This document shows positions 35,257 to 46,250 of a stretch of 64,000 nt of DNA, piece by piece. The first letter of the stretch is position 1; each line of letters starts with the position of its first letter. The stretch is from Castor canadensis (lineage: Eukaryota > Chordata > Mammalia > Rodentia > Castoridae), in the NCBI RefSeq assembly GCF_047511655.1, contig NC_133397.1, positions 128,548,308-128,612,307 on the forward strand. The letters are read 5' to 3'. The notes under the pieces are model-generated. The model did no database searches. It was not told the origin of the DNA and saw only the letters and a program-made list of their open reading frames with translations. The translations under genes were made by a program, and so were the position numbers.

Positions 35257-35700
35257 CTAAGGGTAGACTTTGTGCTCAAGAGTCAGCTGGGCTCAAGTTC
35301 CATCTCTGCCAATGTGTAGTGATCTGATTTTGGACAGGTTAGCAACCTCTCTGCATCTGAGCTTCAAAACTGTGGAGTGGAGATGGGCCTGGTAGCTTAC
35401 ACCATAACCCTAGCCGAGATAGGGAGGATCGTGGTTCAAGGCCAGCCTAAACAAAACGTGAGAACCCCCTATCTCCAAAATAACCAGAGCAAAACCCTGA
35501 GGTTTTGCTGAGTTCAAACCCTGGTACTCACCAAAAGAGAAAGAGAGAGAGAAAGGAAGAGCACCTGCCTCACAAGCACAAAGCCCTGCCCTGGAAGGTT
35601 GTTCTGAGGCTGAATGAGACCACACCTGTCAAACACACAGCCTAGGGCCTGCCTGGCCCTGGTTGGTGCTTAGCAGGTGGTAGCCACTGTTAGCAGCTTG
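35257..35700 (+). repeat. MIR split by a younger SINE
   Basis: The MIR left part covers 35257-35376 (GGGCTCAAGTTCCATCTCTG, then GGACAGGTTAGCAACCTCTC). It resumes at about 35590 with TGAGGCTGAATGAGACCAC and GGCCTGCCTGGCCCTGGTTG. The SINE at 35378-35545 lies between. Confidence 0.55.
35378..35545 (+). repeat. Composite SINE with shortened tRNA arm
   Basis: Has GGAGATGGGCCTGGTAGC, GGTTCAAGGCCAGCC, ATCTCCAAAATAACCAGAGC and GAGTTCAAACCCTGGTACTC. It lies inside an older MIR. Confidence 0.75.
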
Positions 35701-35868
35701 GAAATGTCCAGCCCCGAGCAATGGGGTTCTTGAATTTCCCTATGCACTATTGCCACTTGGGCCCATGTGGAGACCAAACCCAGGTTCCACACTCCAGAAC
35801 TCAGGTCTTCTCAGGTCACCCCATCCACCACCTCCCAGCTCAGCTACCTTTGTTTAAATAACTGTGAA

Positions 35869-36021
35869 AGGAGGGGGAGAGGGAGGGGGCGGAGTGGGTG
35901 GTAAGGGAGGGGATGGGGGCAGGGGGGAGAAATGAACCAAGCCTTGTATGCACATATGAATAATAAAAGAAAAAGAAAAAAAAAAAAGAAATGTATGAGG
36001 AAAATAAATAGATAAATAAAT
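35869..36021 (+). mobile_element. Short 5'-truncated LINE-1 3' end
   Basis: About 150 bp of the L1 3' terminus: a G-rich tract, then CCTTGTATGCACATATGAAT, AATAATAAAAG and an A-rich tail. It is flanked by the 13-bp direct repeat AAATAACTGTGAA (35856-35868 and 36022-36034), as left by target-primed reverse transcription. Confidence 0.85.
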
Positions 36022-37409
36022 AAATAACTGTGAAGAGGCCGGTCCCCCACTGTCCCCGTCAGCTCTGCACTTAGAAAACATATTGCTCTGTTTGGGTTGG
36101 CTTCGGTTTCTTGCACTTAGAAAACTCCAAAGGATCAAAATGAAGCAGACCATGGGGTGAAGGAAGACTGACACCCCAAATGAAAGCTAGGGTCCTCCAC
36201 CAAACTTCTCCTGACTTGATTAATAAGTAAGTCAGTGACTAAACCACTGGAGCACACACTGTTCTCCAGCCCCGAAGGGATCTGCCCCGTTTCTGGAACG
36301 TAAACACTGGATCAGTAACCTCAGCCCCTGTCCAACCTCACTGTACATGACAAGGTCATCTTCAACTCCAGCATCACTGCAGGAGCATCACTGGGACCCA
36401 GAGGCAAAGAGAGGCTTCTGAGCCCTGTTAGACAGGACTGGCCTATGAAGGTCTGGTGTGTGTCTGCCACTGTGGCCACTGCTTGACAGGGATTTCTTTA
36501 TTTAATCCTCATAACAGCCCTATGCCCCAAGAATTGCTATTCGTGTCCCAAGTGGGACTGACAGCGTAGAGAGGTTACATGGCAGAAGCAAATTGGGGGA
36601 AGCAGGTCATAAGTCCCACCTGATGTCAGAGGGTGTCATATAATAAGCCTCAGCGGCTTCACACAAATCACAAATGTCACATTTCCAAAAGCTGGGAGAT
36701 TAGTGAGCTGTGGAATTCCTGGGAAGGTTCAATGGGAGAGGGAGAAGAAGGCGGAGAGGCCCAGGAGAGGGAAGAGGCCAGGAGCCTGTGGGCAGGGAGG
36801 GAGTCTGGCATGTTCAGGAGATTGCACAGATGGCAAAGGTCCTCCGACATCCTGCTGTGATGCCCCTGATCTGTAAGCTATGGCCTAGCTGAGTGTTGTG
36901 ACAGTCACCTGTGAATCAAAGCCTGATCCCCAACACACGGGACAAGACAGTGCAGGACAGGATGGGGACCCTGCCCTGACAATTGCAGACATTCTGTTCC
37001 CTCCCCGAGCCCAGGGCACAGTGAAATGGATTTTTCTACCCAAGTTCTTTAGGCCCCAAAACCTTTCAGAGAGAATTCCCTCTTTCTTCCCGCTTTGGAA
37101 ATTCTATTCAACCACATTGTGAGTTTAATTGCTTCACTCTTCGGCATAGAGAGAACAAAATCGTTTTGTCTTAAAAAAAAAAAAAGCCTTCTTTTTACAA
37201 ATCAAACCATAGTATTTCTTTTAAAATTGAAGTCATCTGTGTGACTCATTCAAGATTCAGGGCAAAATGCATTCCAGGTTGTCCTGGAAGGACCAGACTG
37301 TCCAGCTGTGACCTCAGTTCCTTACAGGGGCACACTGAGCTCCCAGTGCTGACAGCCTGGCTCCCAGACAGCAGTAGTAGGGATCCTCCTGGGCCCTCAG
37401 TTCTGGGTC
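36022..37409. other. Intergenic stretch with a MIR-like fragment
   Basis: A MIR-like fragment in antisense may lie at 36485-36600 (TTTATTTAATCCTCATAACAG, then AGAGAGGTTACATGG). No gene is recognised. Confidence 0.4.
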
Positions 37410-37608
37410 TGTGACCAGGACTGTGTGTGACCAGGTCTGTGTGTGACCAGGGCCGTGTGTGACCAGGACCGTGTGTGACCAGGTCTGTGTGTGACCAGGA
37501 CTGTGTGTGACCAGGGCCGTGTGTGACCAGGACTGTGTGTGACCAGGGCCGTCTGTGACCAGGGCCATGTGACCAGGTCTGTGTGTGACCAGGGCGTCTG
37601 TGACGAGG
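37410..37608. repeat. 16-bp minisatellite
   Basis: About 12 tandem units of TGTGACCAGGNCYGTG, with variation at two positions and two shortened copies at the right end. Because 16 is not a multiple of three, all minus-strand frames read similar repeated peptides, which explains the overlapping open frames here. Confidence 0.95.
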
Positions 37609-39249
37609 AGATGAGGGTTGTGCTTCGTCCACGCTTCCCCATAACAGTGCTATGGCCCCTCAGTGTCCAGCAAGCCAGTGGACATGACTGCGTGCAGGGC
37701 TGTCATTGCTCTGGAAGGGCTTTCTGCGATTACACTGTCCGCATGGGAGCCCAGCCCTGCCCCTCGCTAGGCAGGTGGCCTCGGGTCCTGGGCTCGCCTC
37801 TGAGTGGTGACGGTCACTACCTGCCTCTCTGTGGGGGGAGGATTCCACAAGCGCACGTGTGTCAAGTGAGTTCCCATAAGGAACGGACCAGCACTGTGGG
37901 TCAAGTGCCCCCCAGAAAGGGTCAGGGCAATGGGTCAGGAGCACACGAACCAGGGCTGCGAAGCCCACACTTAGGATGGTTTCCCAAAATGCTCACGCCC
38001 CAAACAGAGGAAACCACGAAGGGAACGAATGCACTGACCGGGGAAAGACCGCTCTAGATCGAGGGAACAGCATTTTGGCAAGCTCCTTTCATTTTTAGAA
38101 ATGAACAGCAAAGCAGCGAGTTACAATCATTGCAGAATTTGGAGTGTGTCTTCTGTCCACTGAATCATTAATGTGCAAATCACAAAGAATTCACATTCGG
38201 GCCGAAAAGAGCAACTCCGAACTAAAAATTCCCCTCCAGCCAGGTCAAAATGGCTCCCAAGTTCTCTTTTATTTTCAGTGGAAAGAAAACTCTTACAGCT
38301 CCAAGCTGTAGGTTGATTTACGTGTTCCTCAGAAGATTTTTGATTTTCGAAGGTCTTTGACTTTTACTTCTGTCACTCTCCCCACACTGCACATAGTAGG
38401 CACCCAATAATTGTGGAGTCTTCTCTTTTATACTCAAATGCACCAAATTTTGGGTTGCATCTTAATTATTTTTTTAAATGCTTTTTAAATGCTGTATGTT
38501 CAAATGAGTCCTGCCAGTCTCGAGGCTTCTTCTTCCACTAAACTCACAAAAAGCAAATTTGGGCCTGACTCCAGCCTCTTGGGGCAGCCCGTTGACCCCC
38601 AGAGTGCCGTCACTACAGTGTTTGATCATCAGCCAGCAAACTTCAGCACTTCTGAGCAAATGTCAGGAAGACAATGCAAATACAAACAAATCAGATTGCA
38701 CACGTCAAGACATTTCAGAGAACCAGCTGCACCGGATTTCAAAGGAGAGAAATGTTCCCAGCAGGTAAAAACCCTCCAAGGACCACCAAAGCCCTTTTAT
38801 TTATCTCAACAAACGAGGAACTATGGCCCCTGAGCTAATGGAGCAGAGAGATTTTACAATTCGTCTTAGCCGAGGATTTGCAAACAAGTTTTGACTGAGG
38901 GCCCCTTTGTTCAAACTAAGAATCACCAAGATTTGCCCAACGCCCTGGCATGGCCCCTCTCTCCCTGAGCCTCATCTAAAACCCTGATTTTAATCTAATG
39001 AGCATTTATGCAAATGTCACTAGAAACCAGAGCTGGAGCATAACTCTGCAGTAAGTGAGTGCTTAACTACAATTTTTTTTTGGAAAAAAAAAAACTCAAC
39101 AGAGATAAATGATAGCACAATGATAATTACTGGATGGCAGAATTGTGGGCTTTATTTTCGTTTTATTTGTCTGTGTATTTTAATTTTCTATAATACATGG
39201 GCATTAATTTTGTCATAAGAAAAACGAGTTTTAGACGGTTAATAATGAA
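37609..39249. other. Intergenic stretch, no gene recognised
   Basis: Open frames of 60-172 codons occur but none shows a domain. The AT-rich part at 38060-39240 has no recognisable repeat and could include conserved non-coding sequence, which cannot be judged without alignment. Confidence 0.45.
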
Positions 39250-39555
39250 AAGTCAGGTGCGGTGGCAAGGGTCCATGGCTCTAGCTACTTGGTCGTTTCT
39301 GTTGTTGATTGACTGTTTTTGGTGTTTTTCTTTCTTGCAGTGATGGGAACCAAAGCCAGGGCCTCTAGCATGCTGGGCAAGCACTCTATCACTGAGCCAT
39401 ATCCTCAGCCTGGTCACAGCTATTTGGGAGGCTGAGACAGAAGAATTGGGAGTCCAAGGCCACCCTGGGCAACACAGGCAACATAGCAAGACCTTATTTT
39501 AAAAAAAAAAAAAAGTTAATTGTGCATGGCCCTGAGTTTGATCCCCAGCACCGGG
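39250..39555 (+). repeat. Composite SINE interrupted by an ID element
   Basis: The outer element starts AGTCAGGTGCGGTGGC and resumes at 39418 with AGCTATTTGGGAGGCTGAG, running to CTGAGTTTGATCCCCAGCAC. The interruption is the ID element listed next. Confidence 0.75.
39293..39417 (-). repeat. ID element inserted in a SINE
   Basis: An antisense ID copy with a T-rich tail carries GGGAACCAAAGCCAGGGCC and GCACTCTATCACTGAGCC. It is flanked by AGCTACTTGG (39283-39292) and AGCTATTTGG (39418-39427), a 10-bp target duplication with one mismatch. Confidence 0.8.
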
Positions 39556-39730
39556 GGAAAAATATTCATAAAGCTTGTAGTGTTTAATACTGTTAGTAAA
39601 TGTTCAAACCAGAAGATACACAGTTGTCACGTAAAAATGTATTTTAAAATTGTGAGTAGCCATAGATGATCGTTCTTCATATTCTAAACATGCTATAATA
39701 CAATTGCAGCATTTTCATAATAAATTCTTT

Positions 39731-39940
39731 GTTTTTTGTCCTGAGACAGGGTTTTGCTATGTTGCATAGGTTTGTCTGGAACACAAGCAATCTCCTGCTT
39801 CAGCCTCCCAAGTAGCTGGGACTACAGGCATGTACCACCATGCCTGACTTTCTGTGTGTGTGTGTGTTACTGGGGTTTGAACTCAGGGATTCACGGTGTT
39901 AAGCAGGCATCTACCACTTGAGCCACTCTGCCAGCCCTAT
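39731..39940 (-). repeat. B1-like monomer and tRNA-like SINE, both antisense
   Basis: 39731-39849 reads GAGACAGGGTTTTGCTATG and AGTAGCTGGGACTACAGGC (7SL monomer). 39850-39940 has a TG run, then GGGGTTTGAACTCAGGG and CTACCACTTGAGCCACTC (tRNA-like). Confidence 0.8.
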
Positions 39941-40565
39941 GCCAGACTTTACAAAAATAACAAAACATATTTTCAACAAATTGAAGTCTGTGGTCAGGGG
40001 TCGCAGAAAATACTTACAAGACCAATATTCCTCAAATTCTTGTGGCTACAGGTGACACCTGGAAGATTTGCTTAAAAAGTGGATTTTCAGTCACATCCCC
40101 CAAACCAAGATAATCTTTGATTCTGGCAGCCCAGAAATTGCATTTGACAACCCAACATTGGAAACAGCACAAAATGTGACTATGAATACCAACTCAGAAC
40201 CTTGTACTAGGGGCAAATTTCTCCTTGCATCTCTAGATACTATAATCCTTTATTTTACTTCTGAATTCAAACTGCTATCAAGAGAAGTCTTCCACAACTT
40301 TGCTTCCTCAGGAAAGTCCTTCTTTTTGGCAAACAAGCCAGCTGTTGGGGAGAAGAACCACCCAGTCCAGTTCCTTCACTTCACAAATGAGGTTCTGCCT
40401 AGAGAAGGCTCATGGCTGCCTGAGGCCCCTCTGATGTTCACTGGCCAGGCCCCTGTGAGGACTCTGGGTTCTTGATTTCCCAGGAGCCTGGGGTTTTCGT
40501 TAAATGAAAATTGGTAAATCTTCATGGAAGGACAAATATGGTTTTCTGACTTTGATGGTTTTTGG

Positions 40566-40881
40566 TTTTGTTTTTGGTGGTGATAGGGGATGAACCCAGG
40601 ACCTCACACTTCTATTTCATATGAGTTTTCCACCAGCCCGATTTCAACTTTAACATTTACTTAGCCAGGCACCAGGGTAGCTCACGCCTATCATCCTAGC
40701 TACTTGGGAGGCAGAGATCAGGAGGATGGAAGTTCAAAGCCAGCCCAGGGCAAATATTTCAGTGAGACTCTACCACAAAAATACCCAACACTAAAAAGGG
40801 ATGATGGAGTGGCTCAAGCAATAGTGTACCCACAAGCATGAGGCCCTGAGTTCAAATCCCAGTACTGCCAAAAAAAAAACC
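40566..40881. repeat. Truncated antisense tRNA-like SINE, then composite SINE (+)
   Basis: 40566-40645 is a shortened antisense copy (GGATGAACCCAGGACCTCAC). 40662-40881 is a plus-strand composite with GCCAGGCACCAGGGTAGCTC, CATCCTAGCTACTTGGGAGG and GAGTTCAAATCCCAGTACTG. Confidence 0.75.
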
Positions 40882-41581
40882 AAAAATCAATTTATTCAGG
40901 TCAAGAAATAATTACTTAAATCTGACATTGAATGACCATTTGAACCTGAAAACTGACATGCGGCTTCAAATTAGATCACCTCTCAATATTTGTACCAGTA
41001 GCATTCTTTGTCACATCATAGAGTTGTCAATATGAGCTCTACATTCAGACACGAATATTGACTCTTTAACTGACAACTTATATTTCTCAACATTATCCTA
41101 ATTTTAGTAACTGTCCACAACTTCTTCCAACTTTTTGTCAGGAATTATATCCTTTTTACCTATTGATGATACAACCAAACATGCAAATACAGCAGCCTTT
41201 CAGGCAGTCTAATACAACAGTGTAGATAAGACTGTTTTGTCAAGGGTTGATGTGTATTATACTCAACACATGGGAAGTTCCACAAATTTTTATGCTCAGT
41301 CCCTACACAACCTGGCTCCCTTTGGCTCCCTGACTTGAGAAAATAGATTATTTTCTGTTTTGCTTGGTCTGGGAAAAGTCTTACCACTTTTTAACCTCCT
41401 CATTGTGATATAACTCTCTCCGTCCTACTAGCCAGGACAAGTGAAGCCTGAGAACTCTGAGCTGGTGCATCTCCATGGTCTTTGATCACCAGGGCTCTCA
41501 CCAACCTTGTCTAGGTGACAACAAGACTCTTCTTGCTGGACTCCCCGTATTGAGTCAGTCATTCCCCACTATGATTTTACA
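40882..41581. other. Intergenic stretch, nothing recognised
   Basis: AT-rich sequence without a gene-like frame or repeat I can identify. Confidence 0.5.
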
Positions 41582-41596
41582 AAGCACTTGTAATTT

Positions 41597-42038
41597 TTTT
41601 TTACCTTTTTTTTCTTTTATTATTCATATGTGCATACAAGGCTTGGGTCATTTCTCCCCCCTGCCCCCACCCCCTCCCTTACCACCCACTCCACCCCCTC
41701 CCTCTCTCCCCACCCCCTCAATACCCAGCAGAAACTATTTTGCCCTTATTTCTAATTTTGTTGTAGAGAGAGTATAAGCAATAATAGGAAAGAACAAGGG
41801 TTTTTGCTGGTTGAGATAAGGATAGCTATACAGGGCATTGACTCACATTGATTTCCTGTGCGTGGGTGTTACCTTCTAGGTTAATTCTTTTTGATCTCAC
41901 CTTTTCTCTAGTTCCTGGTCACCTTTTCCTATTGGCTTCAGTTGCTTTTAAGGTATCTGCTTTAGTTTCTCTGCGTTAAGGGCAACAAATGCTGGCTAAT
42001 TTTTTAGGTGTCTTATCTATCCTCACCCCTCCCTTGTG
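41597..42038 (-). mobile_element. 5'-truncated LINE-1 3' UTR, antisense
   Basis: The reverse of the same L1 3' end seen at 35869: TTATTATTCATATGTGCATA, the CCCCACCCCCTCC tract, then upstream 3' UTR sequence. Perfect 15-bp direct repeats AAGCACTTGTAATTT at 41582-41596 and 42039-42053 define the insertion exactly. Confidence 0.9.
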
Positions 42039-42315
42039 AAGCACTTGTAATTTAATATATCTGTATTCCTGCTTCATAGTAACAATGACAGTAGAATTTT
42101 ACATTTATTTGCAATTTCATGATTGATTAAAAGTCTGCCTCCTCCTCAAGACAGGAAATCCAAAAGGACAGGGCCAAAGTTTTTGCTCACCTTGAATTAA
42201 TCTGGCAAGTAACAGACACCTGAGAAACACCTATTGAATTAGCACATAGTGTTTTAGAAATGTTTTTTAGGACAATTGAGATGGCTTTGTGTCAATTCTG
42301 CTTTATGTAAGGTAC

Positions 42316-42667
42316 TGCCAAATAAAGACCACGCCACGTGTGAAAAAGAAAGATTTATTGGGAACAAGACTGCAGGGCTGTCACTCTCAGGTTCAGAGCT
42401 CAGCAGCTTGGCTGAAATGGGTAGTGGGCTTTATAGGAGGGGCCAAGCCGTGGGGGAGTAAGAGAGTCTCTGGTCTCCAATTATCTGTGATCACCAGATG
42501 GAACAGGTCGGCATGCCTGGCTAACTGAGTAACTGGAAGTTTCTAAAGTGTTTTTCAAGCAGAGAAACAAACAGGGGAGTTGGGCAAGCGGCCATAAATC
42601 AGGGGGTCTGGTTTTGGTGCTAGCTTCGGGATCTTCCGCCCACCCCAAGAATGCCAGGGACCTAACA
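42316..42667 (-). mobile_element. Solo LTR, antisense
   Basis: On the minus strand this 352-bp unit begins TGTTAGGTCCCTGG and ends TTTATTTGGCA. It has a TATA box (CCTATAAAGCCC, near 42430) and a poly(A) signal (CAATAAATC, near 42355) about 70-80 bases later, a normal U3-R-U5 layout. No target duplication was recognised. Confidence 0.7.
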
Positions 42668-43197
42668 CTTTACACCAGCTGGAATCCCCAGTGCCTCTTA
42701 GACCAAACCCCAAAGTCTCCTCTTGATGACAGTTCTTCCTTACCCACGTCCTCATTCCCTCCAACCTGAAAGGTTACCTACATCTTCACACCCTCCTGTC
42801 TTTAGGACAAACTCCTCAGCACTTGCCTGTGCTCTACCACCAATCACAGGAACTAGTTGCCATGAGACAGCCGTACTATTTCCAAGGAATATGGGCAGAA
42901 GTCCTTGAAAACCCCTCACCTCTGAGGGGCCAGGACCCATGTAGTGGTTCCTGAATATAGTGACTCAACCATAGTTATTTTAGGAATTAAAAAAAATTTG
43001 AGAATTTTACCCTCTTAAGAATAAAGTACACCAGATGGTCTCTTAATAAGGTAAAATTATGGTTGCTTCCTGAGGCAATGAATTTGCCCATGAGCCTTTC
43101 CTTTTCACTGTATTTTAAAAAAAAAATTGTGATCAAATGTATTGGGGAAGCTGGTGGAGTATGTTACAGGTCACAGAAAGAGAATTTTTTTGTTTGG
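42668..43197. other. Intergenic stretch, nothing recognised
   Basis: No gene-like frame with a domain and no clear repeat. Confidence 0.5.
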
Positions 43198-43399
43198 TTG
43201 GTGTTTCTGGTGGGATTGAGGTTTGAACACAGGGCTTCACACTTGCAAAGCAAGCACTCTACTGCTTGAGCTGTACTCCAGCTCATTTTGCTATGGTTAT
43301 TTTGGAGACTTGGTCTTGAGCTGTCCTTAAACCAAGATCCTCCCAATCTCAGCCTCCCAAGTAGCTGGGATTACAGGTGTGAGTCACGGTGCCTGGCTA
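43198..43399 (-). repeat. Composite SINE, antisense
   Basis: Has GAGGTTTGAACACAGGGC, GCACTCTACTGCTTGAGC, then AGTAGCTGGGATTACAGG for the 7SL-like arm. Confidence 0.85.
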
Positions 43400-44117
43400 G
43401 GAGAATGACTCTGGAAGGACAGCATGAACAGTAGTATCAGATCCTATAAGTACCAAGGAGAATGCAAAAAAAAAAAAAAAAAGCAGTCAATGTTAGTAAC
43501 TCTGTTTACACAGCATTTACAGGAAAATTTCAAAGCACTGAGAAACAAAACTCATACTATTCCCAGTGATGGGAGTATTATAAATATCCTGTCTTCTAGA
43601 CAGGAGAAATGACTCACTCATATAATCAATTCTTCTGACTTGTACACCCTGGTTCCATCCCTAGAATACATTTAGAAGATTCAATTTCACTCCTCCCCAA
43701 CCTGGTGTCACGGCAAGGATATCATTAAGTATAACGAAAAGCTGTAGGGTACTGGAAGCATGTGGATCGTGCACAAACACGTTCAGGAACTTAAGTTATC
43801 TGTAGTATGGAAGAGGAATGAGTCCAAAGGGAAGGGTGTGAGGTTTCATCAGGCCAAAGGGTCTAGGTTTTGACCAGGGACCCACACTTACTGCTAGCTG
43901 AGTGACGTAACAGAGTGGCTGTGAAAAGCAAAGTTTACATATGTAAATCTTAACAACATAACCTGATGCGGATTAGGAATTTACCAACCTCCGGGAACTG
44001 GGTTCCTAGAGGAGAGAGCAGAGTTAGTCACAGGCTCTCAAATACTGAGCATTCACCACAAGCCAAGTAGGGGAACGAGGGCTTTCTGCACCTCTTCTGA
44101 TGACCGCCTCACCCTAC
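43400..44117. other. Intergenic stretch, nothing recognised
   Basis: Contains a 17-base A run at about 43466 but no recognisable element or gene. Confidence 0.5.
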
Positions 44118-44644
44118 TGTTACGTGCCGGTGTCGAAGTGCTACAGGCAGGCATCGAGGGTCCTGGCCTGTGAAGGCAAGGAACTGGCTCTCGAGGCAGC
44201 TGAATGATGAGCCAAAGCCGGTATATAAAGTGGGATTTATTAGAGAAAGGAAAGGCTACAGCTAGAGAAGCGCAGAAGAGCCCGGAAGCCCGTAGCTCGC
44301 TGCTCAGGTGAAGGCTGGGGCTTTTATGGACGTCCCAGCTCTGGGTTAGGTGGGTTTTTCTCATTGGCTGTGGATTCGAGGGCTTTCTCAGGTGAACTGG
44401 TTTGGTTAGCACCTTTATTGGGGGAAGGGAACAATCAATCTTGAGAGCATTTTGCTCATCAGCCCTGTGGCAGATGTGTATCTCTCCTTTAGGACGCAGG
44501 AATGCAGGCCTCCATCTTCTCAGATGCAGGAATGCTAGTGCCTTCCATGGGGGGTGGGATACTCACTCATCTGCCTTAGGTCTCCAGACCCAGCACTACT
44601 GGGAATTTCCATGTCCATAGATTAAAAATGGCCAGTTATCAACA
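44118..44644 (-). mobile_element. Probable solo LTR, antisense
   Basis: On the minus strand it begins TGTTGATAACTGG (plus end 44644) and ends GCACGTAACA (plus 44118), a length of 527 bp. A TATA-like CCATAAAAGCCCC near 44325 is followed by CTAATAAATCCC near 44240. No target duplication was found. Confidence 0.6.
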
Positions 44645-44984
44645 GCTTCATGATAGTTTAAACTATGACCTTCCTGGTTTGAAGAAAGCAGAACACAGAG
44701 AGACTTGTCTAAAATAAAATAGCACCTGGTAAAGCCAAGTTTATGTCAGCGCCAACATTCTTGACCAACCTGTTCGGTAACTTCCTAGAAAGAAGGTAGG
44801 CGTAATACTTTACGATCTGTACCCCCTAAGCTTTAGTCAGCCATTGTTTGCATGGAGTTAGAGAATATATAAGAAGACAAGCAACGATACCACAGCAAAT
44901 TTAGCAGGAGAATCCAATGCTTGCATCCGCTATGGTAGCCCAAGTTAGTTCTTGCTTCTGCCAGCTCTTTTGGTTTTTTTGAGG

Positions 44985-45070
44985 TGGGAGGAGTGGTACT
45001 GGAGTTTGAACTCAGGGCCTCATGCTTGATTAGGCAGGCGCTCTACCACTTGAGCCGCCTCCACCAGACC
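44985..45070 (-). repeat. tRNA/ID-like SINE, antisense
   Basis: Reads GGAGTTTGAACTCAGGGCC, then GCGCTCTACCACTTGAGCC. Confidence 0.8.
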
Positions 45071-45937
45071 TAGTTCTTGCCTCTGGAATTACCCTTCTCA
45101 TCAGTGAACTCTTCCGGACACCCAGTGCACCAACAAGTACGCAGCAGGAGGCTTAATTCCTATTTCTGCTCCATTCCTATTTCTTATCAATTTACCAACT
45201 CAAATTCACCTCTCTTTTTAGTAGATTTTGGACCCCTTATCATGAGGATAGCTTTGCCATTTAATAGCTCTCATTCACCCCAATAAACTCAAAGGCTTAT
45301 TGAGAAAAGCTCCACGATGTTCTGTTCTGTGTAACACCAAGGTGAACAGTGGTAAAGAATCACAGCCACCTGCGAGGGGGGAGCAGTAAAGGCTTCTGTG
45401 ATCTCACCTGTTCTCTTTATTCTGGGTGCACCTGGAGACTAACTCCCCCGTGACACACACACACACACATTTTAAGTTTCGCCCGTCCTGGGACAGACCT
45501 CTACCTCCACTTGAGGTACGCCCCCAGTCCTTTTGCTTTTTCAGTTAGGAGCTAGGACTTTTGCTCAGCCTCAGACTGTGATCCTCTTACCTCTGCCTCC
45601 AAGTAGCTTGGATAAGATGTGCACCATCACACCTGGCCCTCTATTCTTATATTATGACTTACAGTTTCATGGCTTGCCCTGTCTCTGGAACTCAAGTTTA
45701 AGCCTCTCAAGGACAAAGATTAAATTGTTTTCTTTGATGTCACACAGTGCCAGCAGATAGGGAAAACCAACAGGCCTTTAATGAATGGACCCGAAGAACA
45801 GTTAGTAGTTTGGGGAACGTTCTTGCAGGTAGCAAGGCAGGGAACAACCGAACCCGGAACCACTGGTCTTCAAGGCCTTCCTGCACCTTTGCTCTCCTGT
45901 GGAAGAGGCCTAGGTGGACATCTGCAGCACAGTGGAC
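45071..45937. other. Upstream flank of GCLM; diverged B1-like copy
   Basis: A worn antisense 7SL monomer may lie at 45540-45639 (CCTCCAAGTAGCTTGGATAA, then CACCATCACACCTGGCC). A short CA run sits near 45453-45471. No exon is recognised. Confidence 0.5.
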
Positions 45938-46250
45938 TGCACCCCAAACAGCAGGAGGAGCCCCCACTGCTGCGCCCCAAACGGCAGGGGGAGCCAACAG
46001 TGCTGCCCCTGGTCAAAAGGGGAGCCCGCCACGCTGCACTCCATGCCCCGAACGGAAGGAGGGGTCCCCCACGCTGCATCTCGCTGCTTGCGGGGTGGAT
46101 GTTAAAGGCCCGGCCATGCTGTGTTCCCTACACCTCGCGACAGGGGGAGCCCGCGGCACGGAGCCCTGGTGAAGCCTATCGCGCTGAGCTCCCTGCCGCG
46201 CTGAGCTCCCTGCCGCGCAGCGCTCTGACCGGCAGGGGGAGCCCGCCGCC
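45938..46250. repeat. Degenerate G-rich minisatellite upstream of GCLM
   Basis: Related units of about 30-45 bp recur, built as CTGC..CCCC-AAAC followed by GGCAGGGGGAGCCC. Clear copies start near 45938, 45968, 46001, 46034 and 46119, with a further GGCAGGGGGAGCCC at about 46231. A 17-base tandem (CGCGCTGAGCTCCCTGC) is doubled at 46180-46215. The array accounts for the long open frames here, which are not proteins. Confidence 0.75.

Noticed and set aside
37410-37608. Possible CRISPR-like array
   Set aside because: The units are contiguous without spacers, and the genome is clearly mammalian.
37246-37642. Frames encoding repeated HTxxWSHT-like peptides
   Set aside because: Direct product of the 16-bp minisatellite. 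All three frames show the same pattern, which is not how a coding repeat behaves.
1-46000. Exons of the expected upstream neighbour (ABCA4)
   Set aside because: No ABC-transporter motif, such as Walker A or the signature motif, was recognised in a splice-bounded frame.
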